Part shown: one piece after another, positions 1 through 9,200 of the stretch | Layout of the letters: each line of letters opens with the position of its first letter | How positions within the stretch are numbered: the first letter of the stretch is position 1 | Translations under genes and position numbers: made by a program | Assembly: GCF_003814875.1 (NCBI RefSeq) | Contig: NZ_RKQF01000001.1 | Span: 868,001 to 932,000, forward strand | DNA from: Streptomyces sp. Ag109_O5-1 | GTDB taxonomy: Bacteria; Actinomycetota; Actinomycetes; Streptomycetales; Streptomycetaceae | Direction of reading: 5' to 3' | DNA: 64,000 bases | The notes under the pieces: model-generated | What the model saw: the letters and a program-made list of their open reading frames with translations, nothing else | Told to the model about the DNA's origin: nothing | Database searches by the model: none

Positions 1-330
1 CAGCGGCAGAAGTTCGTCGCCGCCGTGGAGCAACTGGCGCCGCTGCACTGGATCCAGACGCCGTACCGCTACTTCCCCGTCGAGCCGCACTTCGTGGCAC
101 CCGGCTTCCAGTTCCTGCCCCTGTCCGCGAGGGCACGCCTGGTACAGCACTGGCCACTCGTGCACAGCCGCCCGGACAGCCCGGAGTCGGCGATGAACGC
201 CGTGATCAACATCGAGCTGCTGACCCGCACCGAGATGCGCTACCTGTTCCCCCGGTCGGAGCTCCTCAGCGAGCGGTTCCTCGGTGCCCCGAAATCGCTC
301 ATCGCCGTGAGAACGGAGTCGGCATGCTGA
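1..330 (+). CDS. SAM-dependent methyltransferase, C-terminal part (5' end outside window)
   Basis: The reading frame is open from the first base and ends at TGA 328-330, so only the last 109 residues are visible. The segment with 'TPYRYFPVEPHF' and 'PGFQFLP', and an ending on '...APKSLIAVR', resembles the C-terminal part of class I SAM methyltransferases found in actinobacterial exopolysaccharide clusters. The SAM-binding motif would lie upstream and cannot be checked. The frame overlaps the next gene by 7 bases (ATGCTGA), which implies translational coupling with the second methyltransferase. The family call rests on the tail only. Confidence 0.6.
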   Translation, partial: QRQKFVAAVEQLAPLHWIQTPYRYFPVEPHFVAPGFQFLPLSARARLVQHWPLVHSRPDSPESAMNAVINIELLTRTEMRYLFPRSELLSERFLGAPKSLIAVRTESAC

Positions 331-1307
331 ACAACCTGGTCAACAGACATGACGCGGACCGGCTGCTGCGCAAGGTGCGGAAGCTGGACCTCGACCCGGT
401 GCTGGCCAAGCTGCGGGTGCGGGGCGGTGCGCGCGTGGTCCAGCACTGGTCCCAGGTCGACCCGTCGCTGACCGAGTGGTGGGCGATCCCGGCGGTCATC
501 AAGCGCTGGAACCTGTTGATGACCGGCGATGCGGACACGTCGTTCCCGCAGTACGTGGCCGCCAAGCACTTCGCGCCGCGCACCGATCTGCGCGGTCTGT
601 CGCTGGGGTGCGGCACCGGCGGCAACGAGTTGCTCTGGGCGAAGACCGGCGCGTTCTCCCTCCTGGAGGGCGTGGACGTCGCGCCGGAGCGGATCGACTT
701 CGCCACCCGCGCCGCCGCGGAGGACGGGCTCGCCGACGTCCTGCGCTTCCGGGTCACCGACGTCAACCGGATGACCGCCGACGGTGAGCGCTTCGACGTA
801 CTGCTGGGGCTGCAGTCACTGCACCACTTCGACAACCTCGACGAGACGCTGCCGCGGCTCGCCCAACTGATCGAGCCCGGCGGGACGTTCGTGATCGACG
901 AGTTCGTCGGCCCCACCCGGTTCCAGTGGACCGACGCCCAACTGGACGCGGCGAACATGCTGCTCGCCCAGCTCCCCGAGGAGCGGCGGCGGCTGGCCGA
1001 CGGCCGGATCAAGCACCGCGTCGTGCGGCCCAGCAGGTTGTCGATGGTGCTGGACGACCCGTCGGAGGCGGTCGACGCGGCGGCGCTGCTGCCGGGGCTG
1101 CGGCGCGAGTTCGACGTCGTCGAGGAACGACCGTACGGGGGGACGGTGTTGCACATCGCGTTCTCCGGGATCGCGCACAACTTCCGTGACCAGGAGCCGG
1201 AGACGCTGGCGCTCCTGGAGCGGTGCTTCGCTGTGGAGGACGCTGCCTTGCCGGAGGTGGGGCACGACTTCGTTGCCATGGTGTGCAGGCCGCGGAGTTC
1301 GGACTAA
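324..1307 (+). CDS. class I SAM-dependent methyltransferase
   Basis: The 327-residue protein has a clear motif I, 'LSLGCGTGGNE', near residues 92-102. An acidic residue follows in 'EGVDVAPERI' near 115-124, and the post-motif segment is 'LGLQSLHHFDNLDE', the usual layout of a Methyltransf_11/25 fold. The target is unknown; its place beside glycosyltransferases suggests a sugar or polymer hydroxyl. The ATG at 324 sits inside the end of the preceding gene, so the two are probably co-translated. The gene converges on the glycosyltransferase at 1415-2314 with a hairpin between them. Confidence 0.85.
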   Translation: MLNNLVNRHDADRLLRKVRKLDLDPVLAKLRVRGGARVVQHWSQVDPSLTEWWAIPAVIKRWNLLMTGDADTSFPQYVAAKHFAPRTDLRGLSLGCGTGGNELLWAKTGAFSLLEGVDVAPERIDFATRAAAEDGLADVLRFRVTDVNRMTADGERFDVLLGLQSLHHFDNLDETLPRLAQLIEPGGTFVIDEFVGPTRFQWTDAQLDAANMLLAQLPEERRRLADGRIKHRVVRPSRLSMVLDDPSEAVDAAALLPGLRREFDVVEERPYGGTVLHIAFSGIAHNFRDQEPETLALLERCFAVEDAALPEVGHDFVAMVCRPRSSD

Positions 1308-1395
1308 GGGGGTGCCGCGATCTGCCGCCGACCGGCTGCGGCTGCGTCGTGGCTGGTCGCGCCCACGCGGCGGAGCCGCATATCGATACAGCCCC

Positions 1396-1422
1396 GCGCC
1401 CCTGAAGGGGCGCTTCAGGGGC
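1396..1422. terminator. overlapping hairpins between convergent genes
   Basis: Two alternative stems share bases: GCGCCCCT (1396-1403) pairs with AGGGGCGC (1406-1413), and GCCCCTGAA (1398-1406) pairs with TTCAGGGGC (1414-1422). The element lies 89 bases after the methyltransferase stop and overlaps the last codons of the opposite-strand glycosyltransferase, so it probably ends transcription from both sides. There is no T-tract, as is common in Streptomyces. Confidence 0.6.
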
Positions 1423-2314
1423 CCGGCGTCGTGAGCAACCGGCCCGGTCGGGCCAAGGCTGCCGCTGCCGCTCTGCTGGCCGGGCGGCCCAGTGCTGCTC
1501 GTGAGGTTTCGCGGAGCAGAACGGCCGTGCGGAAGGCGGCCGTTGCCAGGGGGCCGTGGCGGCGGCGGTAGAGGCGGACGCGGTTGAGGGTGAGGAGGGT
1601 CCAGAGGCGGGGGGACACCTGGGAGTCGCCTCCCAGGTGGACGGCCTCGGCCGTGGGCTCCAGCTGGGTGGCGTAGCCCCGGTCCCGGGCGCGCAGGCAG
1701 TACTCGGTCTCCTCCGAGTAGAGGAAGAAGGACTCGTCCCACGGGCCGCAGGCGGCCAGGCAGTCCCCCGATACGGCCATCAGCGCGCCGGTCGCCCAGT
1801 CGGCGCGGGTGGGCCGCCGGTAGGCGGCGGGGTCGGTGACGAGTTCACTCAGGGCCGGGAAGCGCCCGGCCCTGGTGTTGCCGATGACGGCCTCGCCGAG
1901 TGCCCGCAGGACGCTCGACTCGCGGCGCAGTGAGTGGTGGGGTGTGTCACTGCCCTCTTCGTAGAGGAGAGGTACGGCGATCCCGACTCCGTCCCCGAGG
2001 CTGTCGACCAGGCGTTTGGCGCAGCCCTGCCGCATCCGGATGTCGGGATTGCAGATCAGCACGGTTTCGCAGCCCTCGGTCGCGGCCAGTGCCGCGTTGA
2101 TCCCGGCCGCGTACCCGGCGTTGTGGCCGGTCTCGACGACGGTGGCGGCCGGGGCCAGCGTCCGGAGCAGCTCGACGGTGTCGTCGGCGGAGTCGTTGTC
2201 CGCGACGACCAGTCGGTAGTCGAGACCTGCCATGCCGTCGGGCAGCGCGGCGAGGAACCCGGCGAGCACCGAGGCGCTGTTCCAGGTGACGACGATGACG
2301 GCGACGGTGCTCAT
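1415..2314 (-). CDS. family 2 glycosyltransferase (rhamnosyltransferase-like)
   Basis: The 299-residue protein starts 'MSTVAVIVVTWNS' and has the GT-A nucleotide-sugar motif 'VVADNDSADDT' (about 36-46) and the DXD-like 'NPDIRM' (89-94). The segment 'DWATGALMAVSG', followed by 'DESFFLYSEETEYCLRAR', is characteristic of GT2 rhamnosyltransferase-like enzymes (WbbL group). It would add a sugar to the lipid-linked repeat unit at the inner face of the membrane. The ATG at 2314 overlaps the stop of the upstream Wzz-Wzy gene as ATGA, which fixes the start and shows co-translation. The donor sugar is not readable. Confidence 0.85.
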   Translation of the reverse strand: MSTVAVIVVTWNSASVLAGFLAALPDGMAGLDYRLVVADNDSADDTVELLRTLAPAATVVETGHNAGYAAGINAALAATEGCETVLICNPDIRMRQGCAKRLVDSLGDGVGIAVPLLYEEGSDTPHHSLRRESSVLRALGEAVIGNTRAGRFPALSELVTDPAAYRRPTRADWATGALMAVSGDCLAACGPWDESFFLYSEETEYCLRARDRGYATQLEPTAEAVHLGGDSQVSPRLWTLLTLNRVRLYRRRHGPLATAAFRTAVLLRETSRAALGRPASRAAAAALARPGRLLTTPGP

Positions 2315-4335
2315 CGGGACTCCACGAGTTCGGGCGACTTCTTGTCTTCGGTTGCCTGGCGAGGGGCCGGGACAGGGGCGGCGGCCTCGCGGCGGATGAA
2401 GCCGAGGTAGCTGCCGCCTGCGCCCAGGGTCAGGAAGAACATCCCGGCGTACATGGGGAAGCTGAGGGCGTCGAAGGTGGCGCTGATGACCAGGGCGACC
2501 AGGGCCGAGGCGAGGAAGGCCTGCCCGAGTTCCCGGTCCGACTCGGTGCGGGCGAGCCGGCGGATGGCACCGCCCTGGTGGATCCCGGTGACGAACAGGG
2601 CGAGCAGCGCGACCATGCCCGCGGCGCCCATCTCCGCCAGGGTCAGCATGTACTGGTTGTCCGTGAAGAAGTACAGGTCGGGGGTGAAGGTGCCGAACCC
2701 CCGCCCGAACCATGGGTGTTCGCTGAGGTAGGGGACGATCGCGCTGTACTTCACGGTGCGGGCCTGGGTGCTGCTGTCGGAGTTGGACAGGAAGGTGGCG
2801 AACAGGTTGGTGATGGTTCCGATCAGCCCCGGGATGATCACCTTGAAGCCGGCCACCGAGCCCAGGACGATGCCGATCGCGGCCCAGCGCCGCTGCGGCT
2901 TCCAGCGGGGCACCATCACCAGGATCACGATGAAGGCGCCGATGATGGACGTCCGGGACACCGTCAGCGGCAGCGCGCCCGCCATGATCGCCACCGGCCC
3001 CCAGCGGCGCAGCGCGCCGGCGTGCCGGCGTACCGGGTCGAAGGCCTGGTGGACGGCGAAGGGGACCAGGATGGCGAGCATCCCGCCGAACTCCAGCGGG
3101 TGTGCGGTGGTGGAGCGCGGCCGGGTGAACGAGCCGCGGTCCATGGCGCTGATCCCGGCGGTGCTCGACTGCAGTCCGGGGATGTGGATGGAGTCGGCGA
3201 TGTTGGTCGCGGCGAAGAAGTCGTAGTAGCCGATCAGGGCGACCACCGTGCCCAGGACGACGAGCCGGCGCATCAGGGTGTCCAGCCGGCTGCGCTCCTG
3301 GATGCCGGCCGATGTCAGCACGACGAGCGCCACCCACACGCCGAGCCCGATGAGACCCCGGTCGGCCCCGAGGACCTCCTCGTGCGAGCTCTCCCGGGTC
3401 GCGTCCGCGAGGTAGGACAGCAGGACCGCCGCGGCGAGCACGCACATCACCACGCGCGGCAGCCTGGTGCCCTCGGCCGGCAGGACGCGGCCGCCCAGCC
3501 AGGTCGCGAGGTACCAGAGCAGTCCCAGCAGGGCGAAGACGTTGGCGGGGGTGCCGACTCCGCCCAGCGCGGGCAGGGTGAGGTTCGACGGGATGAAGTA
3601 GGCCAGCACCAGATAGCCGGTGAGGATCGTCGTGGCGTCCAGCCGGCGCACCAGCAGGCCCTTGGGCCGCTCAGGGGGGTCGGCGCGGTGGCGCCGGGGC
3701 ACGTATCCGGCGACGGCGCGGCCCCGGCGGCGGACCACCGCGACGCCCTCGGCGAGGATGGACAGCAGGAACGCGCTGACCATCCCGGCGATGAGGACCG
3801 CGGCGACGTTCTGGTACCGGCTCTTCGACTGCGAGACCGGGGTCTGCGGCAGGACGACCGGCGCCGTCTGCACCACGTACCCCTTCGGCACCTTGGAGGC
3901 GGCCTGCAGTGCCTTCAGCTGCTCCCCGGCGAAGTCGGTGAGGGTGGTGGTCTCCCGGAGGACGTTCTCCCGGTCGGTGCCGGTGACGCTCAGGGAGAGC
4001 AGCGGGCTGTCCGCCTGCGGCGCGAATCCGACCGTGTACTGGTCCGTGACGCCGCGGGAGCTCAGTTCCTTGGCCGAGTCGCTCGACTGGAGCGTTCTGA
4101 TCAGCACGTCGGCCGTGACGACCAGCGAACCGCCCGCGTTCGACAGGGGGTTGCCGAAGGTCGGCGCCATGTCGGCGATCGCGGTGGAGTCGAGGAGCGT
4201 GACGGAGCTCTGCGACTGGTAGGACACCGGGATGGTGCGGTACAGGTATCCGCCCGCGAGCAGACTGAGCAGGGTGAGGGGCACCATGAAGTACCAACGC
4301 CTGCGCATGATCGCCAAAATGTCGGCGAGGCTCAT
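2311..4335 (-). CDS. Wzz-type chain-length domain fused to O-antigen ligase/polymerase domain
   Basis: This 674-residue membrane protein has two parts. Residues 1 to about 200 look like a polysaccharide co-polymerase: an N-terminal helix 'YFMVPLTLLSLLAGGYLYR', an extracytoplasmic domain, and a second helix 'VLIAGMVSAFLLSILAEG', followed by a basic stretch. From about residue 225 to 655 there are roughly ten hydrophobic segments and the Wzy_C-type motif 'HPWFGRGFGTF', as in O-antigen ligases and polymerases. The ATG at 4335 has a good AAGGGAG ribosome site. The fusion puts chain-length control and polymerisation in one polypeptide. It is co-translated with the following glycosyltransferase. 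The polymerase-versus-ligase role is inferred. Confidence 0.8.
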   Translation of the reverse strand: MSLADILAIMRRRWYFMVPLTLLSLLAGGYLYRTIPVSYQSQSSVTLLDSTAIADMAPTFGNPLSNAGGSLVVTADVLIRTLQSSDSAKELSSRGVTDQYTVGFAPQADSPLLSLSVTGTDRENVLRETTTLTDFAGEQLKALQAASKVPKGYVVQTAPVVLPQTPVSQSKSRYQNVAAVLIAGMVSAFLLSILAEGVAVVRRRGRAVAGYVPRRHRADPPERPKGLLVRRLDATTILTGYLVLAYFIPSNLTLPALGGVGTPANVFALLGLLWYLATWLGGRVLPAEGTRLPRVVMCVLAAAVLLSYLADATRESSHEEVLGADRGLIGLGVWVALVVLTSAGIQERSRLDTLMRRLVVLGTVVALIGYYDFFAATNIADSIHIPGLQSSTAGISAMDRGSFTRPRSTTAHPLEFGGMLAILVPFAVHQAFDPVRRHAGALRRWGPVAIMAGALPLTVSRTSIIGAFIVILVMVPRWKPQRRWAAIGIVLGSVAGFKVIIPGLIGTITNLFATFLSNSDSSTQARTVKYSAIVPYLSEHPWFGRGFGTFTPDLYFFTDNQYMLTLAEMGAAGMVALLALFVTGIHQGGAIRRLARTESDRELGQAFLASALVALVISATFDALSFPMYAGMFFLTLGAGGSYLGFIRREAAAPVPAPRQATEDKKSPELVESR

Positions 4336-4403
4336 GAGAACTCCCTTTTGGTGGCGGTTCGCCCCGGCGCCTGCGAGGATCGACGAAGACGGAAGGAATC
4401 CCT

Positions 4404-5084
4404 GTGTCGCCTCGTGACGTCGCCGAAGCGCTGCTCCGCCGCTGGTACGTACTGCTGCTCGCGCTCGCGCTGACGGCCGCCGGAGCCTACAAGGTGCTGC
4501 ATCCCGCCCCGCAGTTCCTGAGTTCGGCGGTGGTCGTCCTCAAACCGCCGGTGACGGGGAACCAGCCGAACCAGCTGACGAACCTCCAGCCGCCGCTCGC
4601 CACCCTCTCGTACGGGGTCATCCAGCAACTGGAGTCGCCCGCCGGGCGCAGGGAACTGGACGCCGTCGGCGTGCACGGGACATACCAGCTGATCCCGCGC
4701 AACAGCGGAACGAGCGCGACGCCGCGCTATCTGATCCCCTCGGTGCAGGTGCAGGCACAGCGGGGCGACGCCGTGGCGGCCGACACCGCGGTCGGCCGGG
4801 TCGTCGAGGTCTACACCAAGCATGTGACGGACCTGCAGGACGCCGAGGGGATCGCCCCCGGATCGCGGATCAGCGCATCCGTCCTGGTCGCGCCGAGCGC
4901 CGCCCCGGTGCAGGGCACCAGAACCCGCGCCCTGGCCGGTACGGCGCTGCTGGGGGCCCTCGCCGGGATCCTGGGCGCGCTCTGGTTCGACCAGTACGCG
5001 CTGCGCCGCGGGAGGAGGAAAGACCCCCTGGCCGGCCTTTCGGACCCGGTCCGCCACGCCGACGGGGTCGCGGTGGCGGGCTGA
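4404..5084 (+). CDS. Wzz-like chain-length determinant / capsular polysaccharide membrane protein
   Basis: The 226-residue protein has an N-terminal helix 'WYVLLLALALTAAGAYKVL' (about 13-31), a roughly 130-residue extracytoplasmic domain, a second helix 'LAGTALLGALAGILGALWF' near 175-193 and a short basic tail. This is the two-helix layout of Wzz/CapA-type co-polymerases, without a tyrosine-kinase domain. The GTG at 4404 has GGAAGGA six bases upstream. It is the only rightward gene in the central part of the cluster and is divergent from the Wzz-Wzy fusion; the 68-bp gap must hold both promoters. A second copy of the module next to the fused one may tune polymer length. Confidence 0.75.
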   Translation: MSPRDVAEALLRRWYVLLLALALTAAGAYKVLHPAPQFLSSAVVVLKPPVTGNQPNQLTNLQPPLATLSYGVIQQLESPAGRRELDAVGVHGTYQLIPRNSGTSATPRYLIPSVQVQAQRGDAVAADTAVGRVVEVYTKHVTDLQDAEGIAPGSRISASVLVAPSAAPVQGTRTRALAGTALLGALAGILGALWFDQYALRRGRRKDPLAGLSDPVRHADGVAVAG

Positions 5085-5104
5085 GCCGCTGAACTGATCA
5101 CGCA

Positions 5105-6151
5105 TCAGATGCCGCGGCGCTTCCAGGACTCCCACCACAGCCACTCCCGGCCGCGCTCGGCCACGGCCGACCACACCAGGGGCTGCAGATACGGCATCGT
5201 CCTCGGCCCGATCCGTCTGCGCAGCCGTAGCGCGCGGTACTCGGGCAGCGTCGCACAGCCCGGCAGGCACTCCTCGGCGAACGCCACGCATTCGTCGACC
5301 GGGACGACTCCGGTACGGCCCCGGTCGTAGGCCCGGTAGGCCCGGCGCAGGGCGTAGCGGGCCAGGCGGGTGTGGACCTGCTCGGCCAGGCGGTCGGCGT
5401 GGGGCAGCCGGTCCCCGCACTTGGCGAGCACCGAGTCGAAGGCGACCAGGCGCTGGCGCAGGTCGTCGAGCTGGCCGCCGAAGTCGACGGTGGACATGTT
5501 GTTGCCGTGGACGCGGTAGAAGGCCTGGTCTGCGCCGCGGATGTAGCCGACGTCGGCGTGGGCGGCGAGCCGCATCCACATCTCGATGTCGCCGGCGTGC
5601 GGCAGGGCGGGGTCGTAGCCGCCGACCTTGCGCTGGAGGTCGGTGCGGACGACGACCTCGGGTGAGGTGATACAGCCGGTGCCCTCGCGGAAGCGGCGCT
5701 CCAGCCACCACTGGCCGGGGTAGACGACCGAACCGGTGCTCTGCGTGCGGGCCTTGGGCAGCGGGCCGCCGTGCTGGAAGCGCAGCGGGCGCCCGTAGGC
5801 GAACCCGGCCTCGGGGTGGGCGTCCAGGAGTTCGGCCGCCCGGACCAGGGCGCCCGGGACCAGCCGGTCGTCGGCGGACAGGAGGGCCACGTAGTCGCCG
5901 TCGGCCCATTCCAGGAGGCCTTCGTTGTAGGTGGCGATATGGCCCTTGTTGGTCTCGTGGACGAGGACCTCGATCCGCGGGTCGGCGGCGGCCAGCTTGA
6001 GTGCGGCCTCCGCCGAGTTGTCGGGCGAGGCGTCGTCGATGATGAGGACCCGGACGTCAACGCCGTCCTGCTCGTCCAGGACGCTGCTCACGCAGTCGGC
6101 GAGGAAATGGCCGTACTTGTAGCAGGGGATCACAACACTGACGCTGGACAT
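5105..6151 (-). CDS. family 2 glycosyltransferase
   Basis: From the ATG at 6151 the protein is 348 residues, beginning 'MSSVSVVIPCYKYGHFL'. GT-A motifs are 'LIIDDASPDNSAE', 'NKGHIATYNEGL' and the DXD equivalent 'LLSADDRL'. The segment 'GGYDPALPHAGDIEMWMRL' is the usual acceptor-side motif of GT2 enzymes. An in-frame start 18 codons further upstream would put coding sequence over the strong hairpin at 6170-6211, so 6151 is preferred. It extends the exopolysaccharide repeat unit; donor and linkage are not readable. Confidence 0.85.
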   Translation of the reverse strand: MSSVSVVIPCYKYGHFLADCVSSVLDEQDGVDVRVLIIDDASPDNSAEAALKLAAADPRIEVLVHETNKGHIATYNEGLLEWADGDYVALLSADDRLVPGALVRAAELLDAHPEAGFAYGRPLRFQHGGPLPKARTQSTGSVVYPGQWWLERRFREGTGCITSPEVVVRTDLQRKVGGYDPALPHAGDIEMWMRLAAHADVGYIRGADQAFYRVHGNNMSTVDFGGQLDDLRQRLVAFDSVLAKCGDRLPHADRLAEQVHTRLARYALRRAYRAYDRGRTGVVPVDECVAFAEECLPGCATLPEYRALRLRRRIGPRTMPYLQPLVWSAVAERGREWLWWESWKRRGI

Positions 6152-6169
6152 CGGTGGGGAAGCCAATCC

Positions 6170-6211
6170 CCGTCGGTGGTCCGCGCCCGCCTGGGCGCGG
6201 ACCACCGACGG
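6170..6211 (-). terminator. perfect 19-bp stem-loop
   Basis: Bases 6170-6188 are the exact reverse complement of 6193-6211, leaving a four-base loop (GCCT). The stem starts 13 bases after the stop of the large secreted protein gene (6225-9830) and ends 18 bases before the next leftward start at 6151. It probably terminates or attenuates transcription between the two genes. No T-tract follows. Confidence 0.75.
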
Positions 6212-6224
6212 TGTGTGGGACGGA

Positions 6225-9200
6225 TCAGTTCTTTTTCTTCTTCTTGAAGGTGGTCTTGCTGGTCAGGGTCCAGCTGTCGGACTTCACCGTGTCGCGGTGC
6301 TTGTCCTTCGCCGTGACCGTGACCTTGAACCGGGTGCCGTCCGGCAACGGGGCGGACAGGTGCACGGTGGCCCTGTGGGTCGCCCGGTTGTAGGAGACGA
6401 CGGCCGTGACATGGAGCTTCCTGGCGGCCTGGGATCCGTCCAGGACGGTCACGGTCGCATCCACGGACGCCACCGCGGCCTTGGCGGGCACGTCCAGGAC
6501 GAGGGCGCTCGCCGCGTCGGCGGTGTGCGCCACCGAGGACGCGGTCACCTCCGAGGCGGCGACCGACGCCGCCAGGGACGCGCTCGGGTCGTCGGCGGTG
6601 AAGACGGGGCCCACCCAGTAGTTCGAGGATCCGTAGGAACCGTTGGGGAAGGCCGAGCCGCTGCCGTACTTGTAGAGCCCGTTGTGGTGCGTGGTGGTGT
6701 CGGCCGTGGCGGTGAGCGGATAGGACTTGTGGGCCGCCGCGAAGTAGCCGCCGTCCACCGCGTAGTTGCCGTTCGGCGCGTGGTAGGAGACGACGTAGGC
6801 GGTGTCGGCGGTGATCGCCACCGGGGTGGCGAAGGTCAGCGTCTGCCAGCCGGAGGCCGTCTCGTTGGTGAAGGTGCCGCTGGCGAGCAGTGTGCCGTCG
6901 TCGGTCCACAGGCTGCCGGTGTGGGTGCCCGTGTTGCCGGTGCCCTTGTAGAAGGTGACTCCGGTGACCCAGCCGGCCGCCGAGGACGTGAACCGGGTGC
7001 CCAGCTCCACGGAGTTGGGGTCGGCGGTCATGTCGGTCGTGGCGGGTGTGGTGGAGGAACCCCACAGCGAGCACGGGCAGGTGACCGCGGGCGGTGTGGA
7101 ACTGGTGGTGAACGACCAGGTCACCGGGGCCGTCATGGCGTTGCCCCACACGTCGGAGGCCTGGACGGACGCCGTGTACGTGGTGTGCAGGTCCAGTTCC
7201 GTCGACGGTGTGAAGGTCGCCTTGTTCGACGCGGGGAAGGTCACGGCTCCGGGCACGGTGTTGCCGTCCGCGTCCTTCACGGTGAACGTCACGCTGTCGG
7301 TGTCGAGGGCCGAGCTGAAGGTGGCCGACACCGGCGCCGTGATCGACGCGTCGGTCGCCCCGGACGTCGGGGAGAGCGAGGAGACGGTGGGCGGGGTCGT
7401 GCTGGCCGCCGAGGTGTCGAGCACCACGTCGACCCAGTAGTTGCTGCCCGAGGACTGCGAGGACGGGAAGGCGCTGGTCGAACCGTAGTGGTAGACGCCG
7501 TTGCCGCCGTCGACACCGGTCTGGAGCGCGGTCAGCGGGGCCAGGCCGGCTCCGCTGGAGGCGAGGGTGGTGTCGTAGGAGTATCCGCCGTTGGGGGCGA
7601 AGTACGAGGCGACATAGGTGGTGTTGGCCTTGACGGTCACCGGGGTGGCGAAGTTCAGCTGCTGCCAGCCGGAGGCCGTCTCGTCGGTGAAGGTGCCGGT
7701 GGCCAGTCGGGTACCGGAGGCGGTCCACAGGCTGCCGGTGTGTGTGCCGGTGTTGGCGGGCGACTTGTAGAAGCGCACGCCGGTGACCGAACCGGCCACG
7801 GTGGTACGGAACTTGACGCCGAGCTCCAGCGAGCCGCCGTCGCCGGCGTTGACGGTGCCGGGCACGGCCGAGGCCGGCCAGATGGTGCACGGGCAGGCCT
7901 GGGGGCCGACGGTCACCGGGACGGTGGTGACGGCGCCGATGTTGACGCTGTCGTCGACCGCGCGGACCTTGATGGACGCCGAGCCCGGGGTGGTCGGGGT
8001 CCAGCTGTAGCTCCAGGACGTCAGACCGGTGGCGGCGTTCCAGGTCGTACCGCCGTCCGTGGACACCTCGACGCGGGCGACCACCCCGCCGGAGTCGGTG
8101 GCGGTGCCCTTGATGGTGACCGCCTTCAGCGCCGGGACGGTGACCCCGGAGGCCGGGCTCGTCACGGTGATCGTCGGTCCGGTGGTGTCGGTGGAGGCCG
8201 AGGCGGCGACGAGGTTGCTCTGCAGGGTCAGCGGCTGGACGCCCATGTCGGCGAGGATGTTCACCGTCGCCTGCTGCATGCGGGAGTCCTCGGTGACCAC
8301 CGTGTCGTCGGGGTTGTAGGTGGGGACGTTGGTCAGGCCCCACGACCACTGCACTGTCCCCGACCCGAACACCAGGGCCCCGGAGTCCTGGTCGCGGAAC
8401 TCGACGAGGTTGTGGGTCGCCGTGCCGTTGCCGTAGATGTTGCCCCAGTCCTGGCGGAGCTTGCCGTCCTCGATGTCGACCGTCGTGGACGACACGTCGA
8501 TGGCTCCGGCGGGTCTGGTGCTGTTGTCGATGTCGCTGTCCCACTCGTAGCCGAGCGTGCCCGTCGGGAAGGTCGCGGTCTGGCTGGAGCCGAGGCTCGC
8601 GATGGAGGTGTTGCGCCAGATGCGGTTCTTGCCGTACGAGCCGGGGACCGTGATGGCGTCGCTGCGGTAGCCGTTCACCGTGAACATGGAGCCCGTGAGG
8701 GTGTTCGGCGGCTGGTAGGACTGGCCGTAGTTGGTGCTGGCCGGGTCCATCCAGGTGCCGGTCCAGACGCCGCTGGGGTCGGCGATGCCGTTGCCCTGCG
8801 CCATCTTGGTCATCTTGTAGCAGACCAGGGTGCGGTCGGCCGTGCTGGTGCCGTCGATGCTCGGGGCGAGCCGGGTCTTCCAGAAGACCTCGTTGCCGCT
8901 GAAGAAGGCCTCCCGTACGCCGGCCTTCCTGGCCGCCAGGACGTTGGAGTACTGGCTCTGCGTCCAGTACTCGTCATGCCCGGACGACATGTACACCTTG
9001 TGCTTCTCCAGCTGGGTGGCGCCGCTCGACGACGACACGTCCACGCCGGACGTGTAGGTGACGTCGTAGCCGTTGCGCTCCAGCCAGGACAGCATCATGT
9101 ACTCGGAGCCGTAGATGCCATTGTCGCCGCCGATGTCCAGCGGCCGGTTGTAGCTGACCTCGTAGGCACGGCCGTCGGGCGCGGGTCCGGTGCCTCCGTA

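Noticed and set aside
2578..4473. Long rightward open frame of about 630 codons
   Set aside because: It covers the antisense of the Wzz-Wzy fusion and the start of the next gene, and reads as Asp/Gln/Arg-rich nonsense typical of shadow frames.
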